DNA of 64,000 bases from Ornithinicoccus hortensis. GTDB lineage: Bacteria; Actinomycetota; Actinomycetes; Actinomycetales; Dermatophilaceae. The stretch lies in contig NZ_VFOP01000001.1 of the NCBI RefSeq assembly GCF_006716185.1, forward strand, positions 1,302,001-1,366,000, read 5' to 3'. Under the pieces are notes generated by a model. That model searched no databases. It worked only from the letters and a program-made list of their open reading frames with translations, and was not told where the DNA came from. Positions 24,445 through 32,908 of the stretch are shown in pieces (position 1 is the stretch's first letter; each line of letters starts with the position of its first letter). The translations under genes and the position numbers were made by a program.

Positions 24445-27400
24445 GCCTGTCCGCGCACGACATCGCCGCGGCCGTGGGCAGTCCGCCCCCCACCCCCCAG
24501 CAGACCGCGGTCATCGAGGCGCCCCTCGAGCCGACGCTGGTCGTCGCGGGCGCCGGGTCGGGCAAGACCGAGACGATGGCGGCGCGGGTCGTCTGGCTGG
24601 TCACCAACGGACTGGTCCGTCCGGAGGAGGTCCTCGGCCTGACCTTCACCCGCAAGGCCTCGATCGAGCTCGCCGAGCGGATCGGCACCCGGCTGCGTGC
24701 GGTGCGGGATGCCGGGCTGTGGCGGACCGAGGACGACGGGGAGGCGTCGGCGCTGCCGACGGTCTCCACCTACCACGCCTACGCGGGACGGCTGGTGACC
24801 GAGCACGGGCTGAGGATCGGCATCGAGCCGGAGTCGCGGTTGTTATCGGAGGCGGCCAGCTGGCAGTTGGCCGGGCAGGTCGTGCGCACCTACGACGGCG
24901 ATATGGACGAGGTGCCGCTGGCGGTGTCCACCGTGACCGAGGCCCTGCTGTCGGTGTCGGGGGAGCTCGCCGAACACCTCGTCGAACCGGACCAGGCCCA
25001 GGAGTTCCTGAGCCGGCTGGCGGAGCGGGTGGCGGCGTTGCCGGGCAAGGACCACCGGAAGCCGCTGAAGGTCGGCGCCGAGATGGCGCGGGACCTGCGC
25101 AACATGGCCAGGGTCTACCCGCTGGTGCAGGAGTACCGCGCGCTCAAGGCATCGCTGCGCTCCCTCGACTTCGCCGACCAGATGGCGGCGGCCGCCCGGA
25201 TCGCGCGTGATCTCCCGGCGGTCGGTGTGCTGGAGCGGCAACGGTTCAGGGCGGTCCTGCTCGACGAGTTCCAGGACACCAGCGAGGCGCAGATGGTCCT
25301 GCTGGAGTCGCTGTATGCCGGGCACCCCCTGCCGGTCACAGCCGTCGGGGACCCGAACCAGTCCATCTACGGCTGGCGCGGCGCCAGCGCGACCACCCTG
25401 ACCCGCTTCCCGGAACGCTTCCGTGCCGGGGGCGCTGCGGCGCCGGTCCTGGCGCTGAGCACCTCCTGGCGCAACGCCGACCGGGTGCTCAGCGCCGCCA
25501 ACCGCACGGCCCGGCCGCTCCGGGACGCCAGCCGGGTCCCCGTGGAGGAGCTCGTGTCCCGGCCGGGTGCGCCGACCGGCGACATCGAGGCCGCGCGCCT
25601 GGTCACCCACGAACACGAGGCCGAGCACGTCGCCGGCTGGATCCACGCCCGATGGCTCGACGCGTCCGGGGAACGCACCGGCACCTCCGCGGCGGTGTTG
25701 TGCCGCAACCGGGCCCAGTTCGACGGGATCGTCCACGCGCTCCGCCGGCGGGGACTGCCGGTCGAGGTGGTCGGCCTGGGCGGCCTGCTCAGCGCCCCCG
25801 AGGTGGCCGACCTCGTCGCGCTGTTGACGATCACCCAGGACCCGGGCCGGGGTGACCAGTTGATGCGGTTGCTCACCGGACCGGTCTGCCGGTTGGGCGC
25901 CGCCGACCTCGACGTGCTGTGGGCCTGGGCGCGGGCCCTGCACCGCCAGGCGGGAGCCCCCGAGTCCGACCCCGCGCTCCTCGCCGAGGCACTGCATACG
26001 CCTCCTGCCGAGACCTGGACGGCGCCGACCGGACAGTCGATCTCGGCCACGGCCCTCGCCCGGGTGACCGCGCTCGGGCGGGTGCTCGACCGGCTGCGCG
26101 GCCTCGTCGGGCTCCCCGTGCCGGACCTGCTCGTGGAAGCCGAACGGCTGCTGGGCCTGGACATCGAGGTCGCGGCCGACCCGGACCAACCGGCGTCCTG
26201 GGCGCGTGCCCAGCTGGACGCGCTGGTCGAGGTCTCCGCCGGGTTCGCCGCCTCCGCGCAGCGCCCCACCCTCGGCGGGTTCATCGACTGGCTGGAGGCC
26301 GCGCGGGACCGCGAGCGGGGGCTGGAGCCCGCCGAGGTCTCGGTGTCCTCCGAGGCCGTCCAGGTGCTGACCGTGCACGCGGCCAAGGGGCTGGAGTGGG
26401 ACGTCGTCGCCGTGCCCGGGCTGGCCGAGGCGGTCTTCCCCTCGCACACCCAGCGGGCCCGGGTCGAGGACGGCGGGTGGGTGGTCCCCGAGCCCCGTGA
26501 CCGGGGGTGGCTGACCGGGATCGGGTCCCTGCCCTACCCGCTGCGCGGTGACGCCGACGGGCTCCCGACGATGCCGTGGGACAGCCTGAGCGACACGACA
26601 CACCTGCGCGACGCACTCGAGGACCACCGCGCTGCCGGGGGCAGGCACCAGCTCACCGAGGAACGCCGGCTCGCCTACGTGGCGTTCACCCGGGCCAGGA
26701 GCGAGATGCTCTTGACCGCACCGGTCTGGTCGACCGGCTCCACACCACGGGTGACCTCACGGTTCCTCGAGGAGTTGATCGCCGACCCCGCCGTGCCGGT
26801 CCGGATCACTCGGTGGGACCCGATGCCCGACCCCGCGGACCCGGGGGAGGCGGTGAACCCGCTGCTGGAGGAGGAGACCCGGGCGGGGTGGCCGGTGGGG
26901 CCCGACGCGCGCAGGACCGAGGCGCGCGACCTGGTCCGCGCCGTGCTGGACGCCCGCACCGGAGCCGCACCGGCGGGCGCCCCGGCCGACGGGGCTGCGG
27001 CCGACGGACCGCCGGAGGAGCCGGCCGATGCCGACCGGGACCACCAGATCGCCCTGCTGCTCGCCGAACGGGCCCGGAAGCGCTCCGGGCGGGACGGCTG
27101 GCGACCGGCGAGCCCGGAGCACCTGTCCACGTCGGCGCTGGTCGAGCTCTCCGCGGACCCCGACGGCTATTGGCGGCGGCAGCGCCGGCCGGTGCCCGCA
27201 CCGCCGGCCGTCGCGGCCCGCACCGGCACCGAGTTCCACAGCTGGGTGGAGCAGCACTTCGCCGCGGCCACGCTGGTCGACCTCGCGGACCTGCAGGACC
27301 TGGAGGAGGGGACGGGATCCTCCTCGGGCAGCGGGGTGCCGGACCTGGCCCGGCTCCGACAGAACTTCCTGGACTCGCCCTGGGCCGCCCGGACCCCCCA

Positions 27401-27752
27401 TGCCGTGGAGGTGGCCGTCGAGACCCTCGTGGCGGGGATCCCGGTCCGGGGCCGGATCGATGCGGTGTTCGTGGGGGAGGACGGGCGCCACACCATCGTG
27501 GACTGGAAGACCGGCACACAGGGCGACGACGCCGCACGGCGGCGGCGGGCCGTCCAGCTCTCGGCTTACCGTGTGGCGTACTCCCGGCTCACCGGTGTCC
27601 CGGTGGACCGGATCGAGGCGGCCTTCTTCTTCGCCGCCAACGGGGTGTCGGAGACACCGGACCTGCTGGGGGAGGACCAGCTCGAGGACCTGGTGGGGGA
27701 GCTGCTCGGCGGCACCCCTCAGGCGCGGTCGGCAGACGTCTCCCCGTCCTGA
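24441..27752 (+). CDS. adnB: Helicase-nuclease subunit AdnB
   Basis: This is a 1103-residue UvrD-family motor-nuclease. Walker A AGAGSGKT lies at 36-43, with GLTFTRKA, LLDEFQDTS, AVGDPNQSIYGWRGA, VLTVHAAKGLEWDVV and VAFTRARSEMLL marking the SF1 motifs. A C-terminal RecB-like nuclease has VDWKTG near residue 1021 and AVQLSAYRVAY. In mycobacteria AdnB is the lead ATPase of the heterodimer. ATG 24441 overlaps the adnA stop. The last 34 nt overlap the end of the convergent phosphotransferase-like gene. Confidence 0.92.
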   Translation: MSLSAHDIAAAVGSPPPTPQQTAVIEAPLEPTLVVAGAGSGKTETMAARVVWLVTNGLVRPEEVLGLTFTRKASIELAERIGTRLRAVRDAGLWRTEDDGEASALPTVSTYHAYAGRLVTEHGLRIGIEPESRLLSEAASWQLAGQVVRTYDGDMDEVPLAVSTVTEALLSVSGELAEHLVEPDQAQEFLSRLAERVAALPGKDHRKPLKVGAEMARDLRNMARVYPLVQEYRALKASLRSLDFADQMAAAARIARDLPAVGVLERQRFRAVLLDEFQDTSEAQMVLLESLYAGHPLPVTAVGDPNQSIYGWRGASATTLTRFPERFRAGGAAAPVLALSTSWRNADRVLSAANRTARPLRDASRVPVEELVSRPGAPTGDIEAARLVTHEHEAEHVAGWIHARWLDASGERTGTSAAVLCRNRAQFDGIVHALRRRGLPVEVVGLGGLLSAPEVADLVALLTITQDPGRGDQLMRLLTGPVCRLGAADLDVLWAWARALHRQAGAPESDPALLAEALHTPPAETWTAPTGQSISATALARVTALGRVLDRLRGLVGLPVPDLLVEAERLLGLDIEVAADPDQPASWARAQLDALVEVSAGFAASAQRPTLGGFIDWLEAARDRERGLEPAEVSVSSEAVQVLTVHAAKGLEWDVVAVPGLAEAVFPSHTQRARVEDGGWVVPEPRDRGWLTGIGSLPYPLRGDADGLPTMPWDSLSDTTHLRDALEDHRAAGGRHQLTEERRLAYVAFTRARSEMLLTAPVWSTGSTPRVTSRFLEELIADPAVPVRITRWDPMPDPADPGEAVNPLLEEETRAGWPVGPDARRTEARDLVRAVLDARTGAAPAGAPADGAAADGPPEEPADADRDHQIALLLAERARKRSGRDGWRPASPEHLSTSALVELSADPDGYWRRQRRPVPAPPAVAARTGTEFHSWVEQHFAAATLVDLADLQDLEEGTGSSSGSGVPDLARLRQNFLDSPWAARTPHAVEVAVETLVAGIPVRGRIDAVFVGEDGRHTIVDWKTGTQGDDAARRRRAVQLSAYRVAYSRLTGVPVDRIEAAFFFAANGVSETPDLLGEDQLEDLVGELLGGTPQARSADVSPS

Positions 27753-29362
27753 CCGTCGGGGTCGTCGGCCGGATCCTCAGCAGCGGCGTCCTCGGCGTCG
27801 GTGGCGGACGCGTCCGGCTCCGTCGGCATGCCGTAGAGGGTCTGCAGGCGATCCGCTGCGTCGTCCGCGTCGTCTTCGCCGGCCTCGTCGCTTTCGTCGT
27901 CGCCGAGGTCCGGCGTCGCGTCGGCGGAGTCCTCCGGTGCATCTGCCCCCTCCGCGGGGTCTTCCGGCACCTCCGGGTCCTCCGCTGCCTCCGCCTCCTC
28001 CGGAGTGACGGGCTCCGCTGTGACGGTCTCCTCCGGCGCCCCGGTCCCCTCCGGGGCGGGGATCTCCTCGGTCGGGTCCTCGGCCGGCTCGGCCTGGCGG
28101 CCCTGCACGGTCTGCCAGGCAGCAGGGCGGTCCGAGACCTCGACGACGCCGCCGTCCAGGGGGTCTGCGTCGTCCGTCTCGTCCACGTCTGCAGCGCCGT
28201 CCGCGTCCTCGGTCCGGCCCTCGGCGACGTCCTCCTCGCCGGGTGGGGGCACCGGGCCCGTCGCGTCCGGGTCGTGGTCGTCGGCCCCTGCGGAGGATCC
28301 GCCGTCCGCCTCCGTCGCCGCGTCCGGCTGCACCACCGGCTGCGGTGAGACGTTCGCCTCCGGGGCGGTCGTCACGGTGCTGTCGGACCTCGGGGTGGCG
28401 ACGAGCGCGGTCCGCGGGACCAGCGAGTCGTCGACCGAGGTCAGCCGGTCCAGCTTGCGCAGCTTCTCGGCACGCTCCCGGATCACGGCGGTGTTCTCGG
28501 CGTCGACGGCGTGGGCCAGGCCGGCGACCAGCTGGAGCTCGGAGGCCAGGCGGGCCCGGTGGATCAGGTAGCCGTCGGGGCGCTGGGACCGGGCGATGGC
28601 GTAGCTCTCCAGCACGGCGTCGACCACTTCCGGGCTGGCCTGCTTGACCAGGGCGGCGAAGTCGTCCGCCGGGTCGGCGACCTGGGCGTTCTCCCACCCG
28701 GTCAGCGCGACCACGCGGCCGGTCGCCGCGTCGTCCTCGGCGAAGGCCACGAGGAACGACCCACCGTCCAGGGACCCGTGGGTGGCCGTGGTCGAGAACT
28801 GCCACAGGGGCGCGGCCTCCAGGGCCTGCTCCCACCGGGTCAACAGGCCGGTCGGGACATGGCCGGTCTCGGCGGCGCGGTCCAGCTCGGCCAGCCGCCG
28901 GGCCCGGTAGGCGGCCGCGTCGAAGACCGGCGTCCCGGCCTCCTCGAACAGTTCGCGCTGGATGTTGTGCACGGCCGCGAGCGCCCGCCCGACCGCGCTG
29001 GTCAGGCCGGGACCCACCGGGAGGTGCCGGAAGTTCAGTGCCGAGCCCTCGACATACGGGTAGACCGCGGCCCGGCCGGCGGCGCCCAGGTCGGCGTAGC
29101 CCGCCGCGGCGGGCACCTTGAACGGCAGGTGCCGGCCCAGCATCCGGATCAGTTCGTCGTTGCGCTCCAGCTCCGCGCCCCCGGCGGCATCCAGCGGGGC
29201 CCGGACGACCCAGGTCCGTCCGGTGGCGTCCTCGACGAAGGCAACCTGGTAGCGCGGGGTCGATTGGTCGGTCGCCGGCCGCACGCCGGCCACGGAGACG
29301 GGTTTCATCCCGGGCACGGCGGCCGTCGCCAGCGCGGCAAGGGCGAGGTCACTACGGGTCAC
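27719..29362 (-). CDS. Degenerate phosphotransferase (APH-like pseudokinase) with long acidic tail
   Basis: This is a 547-residue protein. Residues 1-300 follow the aminoglycoside/macrolide phosphotransferase fold (YPYVEGSALNFRHLP; VGRALAAVHNI). The catalytic loop reads THGSLDGGSF instead of HGDxxxxN, and the metal-binding DW is GW (G222). Both key Asp residues are therefore lost, and the beta-3 Lys position looks like Arg. The remaining 240 residues are Glu/Asp/Pro/Ala-rich and probably disordered. GTG 29362 has TACGGT 6 nt upstream. It is divergent from nudC and converges on adnB, overlapping it by 34 nt. Confidence 0.7.
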   Translation of the reverse strand: MTRSDLALAALATAAVPGMKPVSVAGVRPATDQSTPRYQVAFVEDATGRTWVVRAPLDAAGGAELERNDELIRMLGRHLPFKVPAAAGYADLGAAGRAAVYPYVEGSALNFRHLPVGPGLTSAVGRALAAVHNIQRELFEEAGTPVFDAAAYRARRLAELDRAAETGHVPTGLLTRWEQALEAAPLWQFSTTATHGSLDGGSFLVAFAEDDAATGRVVALTGWENAQVADPADDFAALVKQASPEVVDAVLESYAIARSQRPDGYLIHRARLASELQLVAGLAHAVDAENTAVIRERAEKLRKLDRLTSVDDSLVPRTALVATPRSDSTVTTAPEANVSPQPVVQPDAATEADGGSSAGADDHDPDATGPVPPPGEEDVAEGRTEDADGAADVDETDDADPLDGGVVEVSDRPAAWQTVQGRQAEPAEDPTEEIPAPEGTGAPEETVTAEPVTPEEAEAAEDPEVPEDPAEGADAPEDSADATPDLGDDESDEAGEDDADDAADRLQTLYGMPTEPDASATDAEDAAAEDPADDPDGQDGETSADRA

Positions 29363-29368
29363 CCCAAC

Positions 29369-29374
29369 ACCGTA
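29369..29374 (-). promoter_or_regulatory. -10 hexamer of leaderless phosphotransferase-like gene
   Basis: Read on the minus strand, TACGGT lies 6 nt before GTG 29362. Confidence 0.55.
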
Positions 29375-29432
29375 TGCCGTGTGCTTGCCCAAGCGTGGCA
29401 GGACGCCCCGTCCGGTTGTCACCCGAGCCGCC

Positions 29433-29438
29433 TACAGT
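29433..29438 (+). promoter_or_regulatory. -10 hexamer of leaderless nudC transcript
   Basis: TACAGT lies 6 nt before GTG 29445, with no Shine-Dalgarno. Confidence 0.55.
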
Positions 29439-29444
29439 GACCGG

Positions 29445-30419
29445 GTGAGCCCTTCCGTCGACTACCTGTTGGACCTCTCGCTCTCCCGGGGGACCCTCGA
29501 CCGGTCCCACACCAGGAGGCGTGACCCCGGCCTGATCAAGGCCGTGCTGGCCGATCCGGAGACGCAGGTCCTGGACATGGTGGACAAGCAGGCACCGACC
29601 TGCCGTGTCGACGGGACGCTGCAACTGGTCTTCCGTCCGCCGCAGTTCGGCGACGGCGACCAGTTGGTGCTCTACCTCGGGGTGGACGGCGACGGGGTGT
29701 CCTACGTGGCGCTGCCCCGGGACAGCGCGGACGGTGGCGCGGAGGACGGCGCTGCCGAGGCACCCGGTCCGGGCTGGCGCACGCTCCGCGAGGCCGGTGC
29801 GGAGCTCGACGACACCCACGCCGGGGTGTTCACCAGCGCGCTGGCGCTGGCCCACTGGCACGCCCGGCACCCGCGATGCCCGCGGTGCGGGGCGGAGACC
29901 GTCCCCGAGCAGGGCGGGTGGTCCCGCCGGTGCACCGAGGACGGGTCGGAGCACTTCCCCCGCACGGACGCGGCCATCATCGTCGCGGTGACCGACCGGG
30001 AGGACCGGCTGCTGCTGGCCCGCGGCCCGCACTGGCCGGAGAACAGGCTGTCCGTCCTCGCCGGCTTCGTCGAGGCGGGGGAGTCGCTGGAGGCGACCGT
30101 CGCGCGCGAGGTCTTCGAGGAGGTGGGCGTGCACGTGGAGGACGTCGTCTACCGCGGCAACCAGCCGTGGCCGTTCCCGGCCTCGCTGATGGTCGGCTTC
30201 TCGGCCCGCGCGACCGACACCGGGCTCGAGCTGGACGAGGAGGAGATCGTCCGGGCGGAGTGGTTCACCCGGGGCGAGCTCAACTGGGCGGTGCGCAACG
30301 GTGACGTGCAGCTCCCGCCGAGGGTGTCCATCGCCCGGCGGCTCATCGAGGACTGGTTCGGCGGGGAGATCGAGGCCTCCGAGGAGGTCAGCCAGCCGTT
30401 CCGGGGGCGGGACTCGTGA
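29445..30419 (+). CDS. nudC: NAD(+) diphosphatase NudC
   Basis: The 324-residue protein has the NudC layout: a divergent N-terminal domain, a zinc-ribbon-like segment (HPRCPRCGAETV then SRRCTEDGSEHFPRTD), the Nudix box GFVEAGESLEATVAREVFEEVG and the NADH-type signature NQPWPFPASLM. It hydrolyses NAD(H) to NMN(H) and AMP, and relatives remove NAD caps from RNA. The fourth ribbon cysteine is replaced, as is common in actinobacteria. The stop overlaps the uvrD2 GTG (GTGA), so translation of the two is coupled. Confidence 0.92.
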   Translation: MSPSVDYLLDLSLSRGTLDRSHTRRRDPGLIKAVLADPETQVLDMVDKQAPTCRVDGTLQLVFRPPQFGDGDQLVLYLGVDGDGVSYVALPRDSADGGAEDGAAEAPGPGWRTLREAGAELDDTHAGVFTSALALAHWHARHPRCPRCGAETVPEQGGWSRRCTEDGSEHFPRTDAAIIVAVTDREDRLLLARGPHWPENRLSVLAGFVEAGESLEATVAREVFEEVGVHVEDVVYRGNQPWPFPASLMVGFSARATDTGLELDEEEIVRAEWFTRGELNWAVRNGDVQLPPRVSIARRLIEDWFGGEIEASEEVSQPFRGRDS

Positions 30420-32503
30420 CCGTCCCGGGCACGGCCGACGACATCCTGGTCGCCCTCGACCCCGACCAGCGGCGGGTGGCCGAGCAGCCGTTGGGGCCGA
30501 TGTGCGTGCTGGCCGGCGCCGGGTCGGGCAAGACCCGGGCCATCACGCACCGGATCGCCTTCGGTGTCTGGTCCGGTGCCTACCCCGCCCACCGCGTGCT
30601 CGCCGTGACGTTCACGGCACGGGCCGCCGGTGAGATGCGGACCAGGCTGCGCGGGCTCGGGGTGCCGGGGGCGCAGGCCCGCACGTTCCACGCCGCCGCG
30701 TTGCGGCAGTTGCAGTACTTCTGGCCCCAGGCCGTCGGCGGGGCACCCCCGGAGGTGCTCGGGCACAAGGCGCCGGCGGTGGCCGAGGCGGCCGGACGGC
30801 TGCGGCTGCGGACCGACCGCACCGAGCTCCGGGACCTGGCCGCCGAGATCGAGTGGGCCAAGGTCAACATGCTGACCCCGGAGACCTACCCGGCCGCGGC
30901 GCGGCGGGAGTCCCGGCAGCCGGCCGGCTACGAGCCGACCGCGGTGGCCCGGCTGATGCAGACCTACGAGGAGGTCAAGGGGGAGCGCCACGTCATCGAC
31001 TTCGAGGACGTCCTGCTCCTCATGGTCGGCATCCTGGCCGAGCACCCGCAGATCGCGGCCGCGATCCGCGACCAGTACCGGCACTTCGTGGTGGACGAGT
31101 ACCAGGACGTCAACACGGTCCAGCAACAGCTGTTGGACCTCTGGGTGGGGGGCCGCAAGGACATCTGCGTCGTGGGTGACCCCGCCCAGACGATCTACTC
31201 CTTCACCGGGGCCTCCCCGCGGCACCTGCTCGGCTTCGCCAAGGCACACCCCGACGCCGACGTGGTGCGCCTGGTCCGCAACTACCGGTCCAGCCCCCAG
31301 GTCGTCCAGCTGGCCAACACCGTCCTCGCCGCCGCGCCGGGGGCCAACCCGGTCCGGCTCCAGGCCGCGGGGGAGCCCGGACCCGACCCCCGGGTGACCC
31401 GCTACGACGACGACGTGGCCGAGGCGGCCGGCATCGCCGCCCAGATCGGGAAGTTCGTGGCCTCCGGGCAGGAGGCGGCTGGCATCGCCATCCTGTTCCG
31501 GACGAACGCCCAGTCCGAGGCGATCGAGAACGCCCTCGCGTCGGCGGGCCTGCCCTACCTGGTACGTGGCGGCGAACGGTTCTTCTCCCGGACCGAGGTG
31601 CGGCAGGCGATCCTGCTACTCCGGGGGGCGGCCAGGTCCGATGACGTGAGTATGCCGTTGGGCCGGGTGGTGCGGGACGTGCTGAGCGGTGCGGGGTGGA
31701 CCCCCGAGCCGCCCTCGGCCTCGGGGGCCACCCGCGAGCGGTGGGAGTCGCTGCAGGCGCTGGTCCACCTCGCGGACGACCTGTCTGCCGCGGACCCCGA
31801 GTTGCGGCTGCCGGCACTGGTCGCCGAGCTGGACCGCAGGATCGCCGAGCAGCACGCGCCGACCGTGCAGGGGGTGACGCTGGCCTCGTTGCACGCCGCG
31901 AAGGGCCTGGAGTGGGATATCGTCTTCCTGGCCGGCTGCAGCGACGGGTTGTTGCCGATCTCGGTGGCCGAGGGGCCGGACCGGATCGAGGAGGAGCGGC
32001 GGCTGCTGTACGTCGGGCTCACCCGGGCGCGTCGGGAGATCCGGCTCAGCTGGGCCGGGGCGCGTGGGCAGGGCGGCCGCGCCACCCGTCGGATGAGCCG
32101 GTTCCTGCTGCCGGCGGCGGGACTGCTCGGGATGGCCCGGGAGGAGGGCGGGCCCGGACGCAGCCGTGCCGCCGGGAAACCGAAGAAGCGCAAGGTCTGC
32201 CGCGGGTGCGGGGGTGAGCTGGCGACGGCCGCCGAGCGCAAGATCGGGCGCTGCGAGGCCTGCCCGCCCACCTACGACGAGGCGACCTTCGAGGCGCTGC
32301 GGGAGTGGCGCCTGGCGACCGCGAAGGAGCAGGAGGTTCCCGCCTACGTCGTCTTCACGGACGCCACCCTCACCGCCATCGCGGAGGGGACCCCTTCGGA
32401 CACTGCCGAACTCGGCCGGATCGCGGGCGTCGGACCGGCGAAACTCGAGCGATACGGGCCCGACGTGCTGCGGATTCTGGGCTCGTCCGCGGAAACTCGT
32501 TAA
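30416..32503 (+). CDS. uvrD2: ATP-dependent DNA helicase UvrD2
   Basis: The 695-residue SF1A helicase has Walker A AGAGSGKT (33-40), FTARAAGEMRTRL, VVDEYQDV, VVGDPAQTIYSFTGA, SLHAAKGLEWDIVFLAG and YVGLTRARREI. After the motor come a tetracysteine (C595, C598, C613, C616) and an HRDC domain (about 625-690, with ATLTAIAEGTPSDTAELGRIAGVGPAKLERYG). This arrangement defines actinobacterial UvrD2, a 3'-5' helicase whose tetracysteine stimulates unwinding. The stop codon overlaps the AT-rich element of the whiB7 promoter. Confidence 0.93.
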   Translation: MTVPGTADDILVALDPDQRRVAEQPLGPMCVLAGAGSGKTRAITHRIAFGVWSGAYPAHRVLAVTFTARAAGEMRTRLRGLGVPGAQARTFHAAALRQLQYFWPQAVGGAPPEVLGHKAPAVAEAAGRLRLRTDRTELRDLAAEIEWAKVNMLTPETYPAAARRESRQPAGYEPTAVARLMQTYEEVKGERHVIDFEDVLLLMVGILAEHPQIAAAIRDQYRHFVVDEYQDVNTVQQQLLDLWVGGRKDICVVGDPAQTIYSFTGASPRHLLGFAKAHPDADVVRLVRNYRSSPQVVQLANTVLAAAPGANPVRLQAAGEPGPDPRVTRYDDDVAEAAGIAAQIGKFVASGQEAAGIAILFRTNAQSEAIENALASAGLPYLVRGGERFFSRTEVRQAILLLRGAARSDDVSMPLGRVVRDVLSGAGWTPEPPSASGATRERWESLQALVHLADDLSAADPELRLPALVAELDRRIAEQHAPTVQGVTLASLHAAKGLEWDIVFLAGCSDGLLPISVAEGPDRIEEERRLLYVGLTRARREIRLSWAGARGQGGRATRRMSRFLLPAAGLLGMAREEGGPGRSRAAGKPKKRKVCRGCGGELATAAERKIGRCEACPPTYDEATFEALREWRLATAKEQEVPAYVVFTDATLTAIAEGTPSDTAELGRIAGVGPAKLERYGPDVLRILGSSAETR

Positions 32504-32538
32504 ATACCTTGCACGGCCCTTCGCGGGGGTCGTACTCT
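32500..32538 (+). promoter_or_regulatory. WhiB7-type autoregulated promoter
   Basis: AT-rich TTAAATA (32500-32506) lies 2 nt before a -35 TTGCAC (32509-32514). After an 18-nt spacer comes -10 TACTCT (32533-32538). An AT-rich block just upstream of the -35 is the known recognition feature of WhiB7-SigA promoters, bound by the WhiB7 AT-hook. It is conspicuous in this GC-rich sequence and partly uses the uvrD2 stop codon. Confidence 0.7.
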
Positions 32539-32606
32539 GTTTCCTGTCCAGCCCGTAGGGATCGCTTGCGGTCGCGTGCGGGGCAGCAGTCGGAAGAGAG
32601 AGGAGG

Positions 32607-32783
32607 ATGGAAATCATGAGGAACATCACCGTGATCGATGTGGTGGACCGGGGCGTCACCCTGCCCGATTCCATCCTCTGCGGCTCTCGGCTGCGTGGGA
32701 TCGGCGGCTTTGCCGCCGGAGGAGTCGCTCCGTCCCCCGCCCCCGTCGCAGATGCGGCGTTCCCTGCTGACCAGGTGAGGTAG
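32607..32783 (+). CDS. whiB7 leader upstream ORF (58 aa, alanine-rich)
   Basis: This short reading frame sits in the whiB7 leader behind a perfect AGGAGG-like site (32601-32606). It starts MEIMRNITVIDVV, with a second in-frame ATG at 32616 that is equally plausible. Its last 26 residues are rich in Ala (8) and Pro (4) and end in ADQVR. whiB7 genes of mycobacteria and Streptomyces carry such uORFs. Stalling or failed translation shifts RNA folding and lets transcription pass a terminator. The stop at 32783 lies 24 nt before the terminator stem, the right place for such control. Confidence 0.65.
   Translation: MEIMRNITVIDVVDRGVTLPDSILCGSRLRGIGGFAAGGVAPSPAPVADAAFPADQVR
32702..32718 (+). other. 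Hairpin inside the uORF (candidate antiterminator part)
   Basis: CGGCGGC (32702-32708) pairs with GCCGCCG (32712-32718) over a TTT loop. The right arm and the next bases (GCCGCCGGAGG, 32712-32722) are also nearly complementary to CCTCGCCGGC at 32801-32810, which enters the terminator's left arm. Confidence 0.45.
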
Positions 32784-32807
32784 CCACCTAGCGCTACCGA
32801 CCTCGCC

Positions 32808-32838
32808 GGCCGCGGAACCCGATCTGGGATCCGCGGCC
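32808..32838 (+). terminator. Attenuator (intrinsic terminator) in the whiB7 leader
   Basis: GGCCGCGGA (32808-32816) pairs perfectly with TCCGCGGCC (32830-32838). An inner CCC/GGG pair extends the stem, and TTCGTGTG follows. It lies between the uORF stop and the whiB7 start, so it would end transcription before whiB7 in unstressed cells. Confidence 0.7.
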
Positions 32839-32908
32839 TTCGTGTGTGTGCCACTACTCGCACCTGCCGGCCGTGGATCCTCCCCCAGAAACTCGGAGAG
32901 GACCCGCC

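Noticed and set aside
32530-32908. A riboswitch rather than a uORF attenuator before whiB7
   Set aside because: The perfect ribosome binding site, long open frame and intrinsic terminator match known whiB7 leaders. I see no known aptamer motif.
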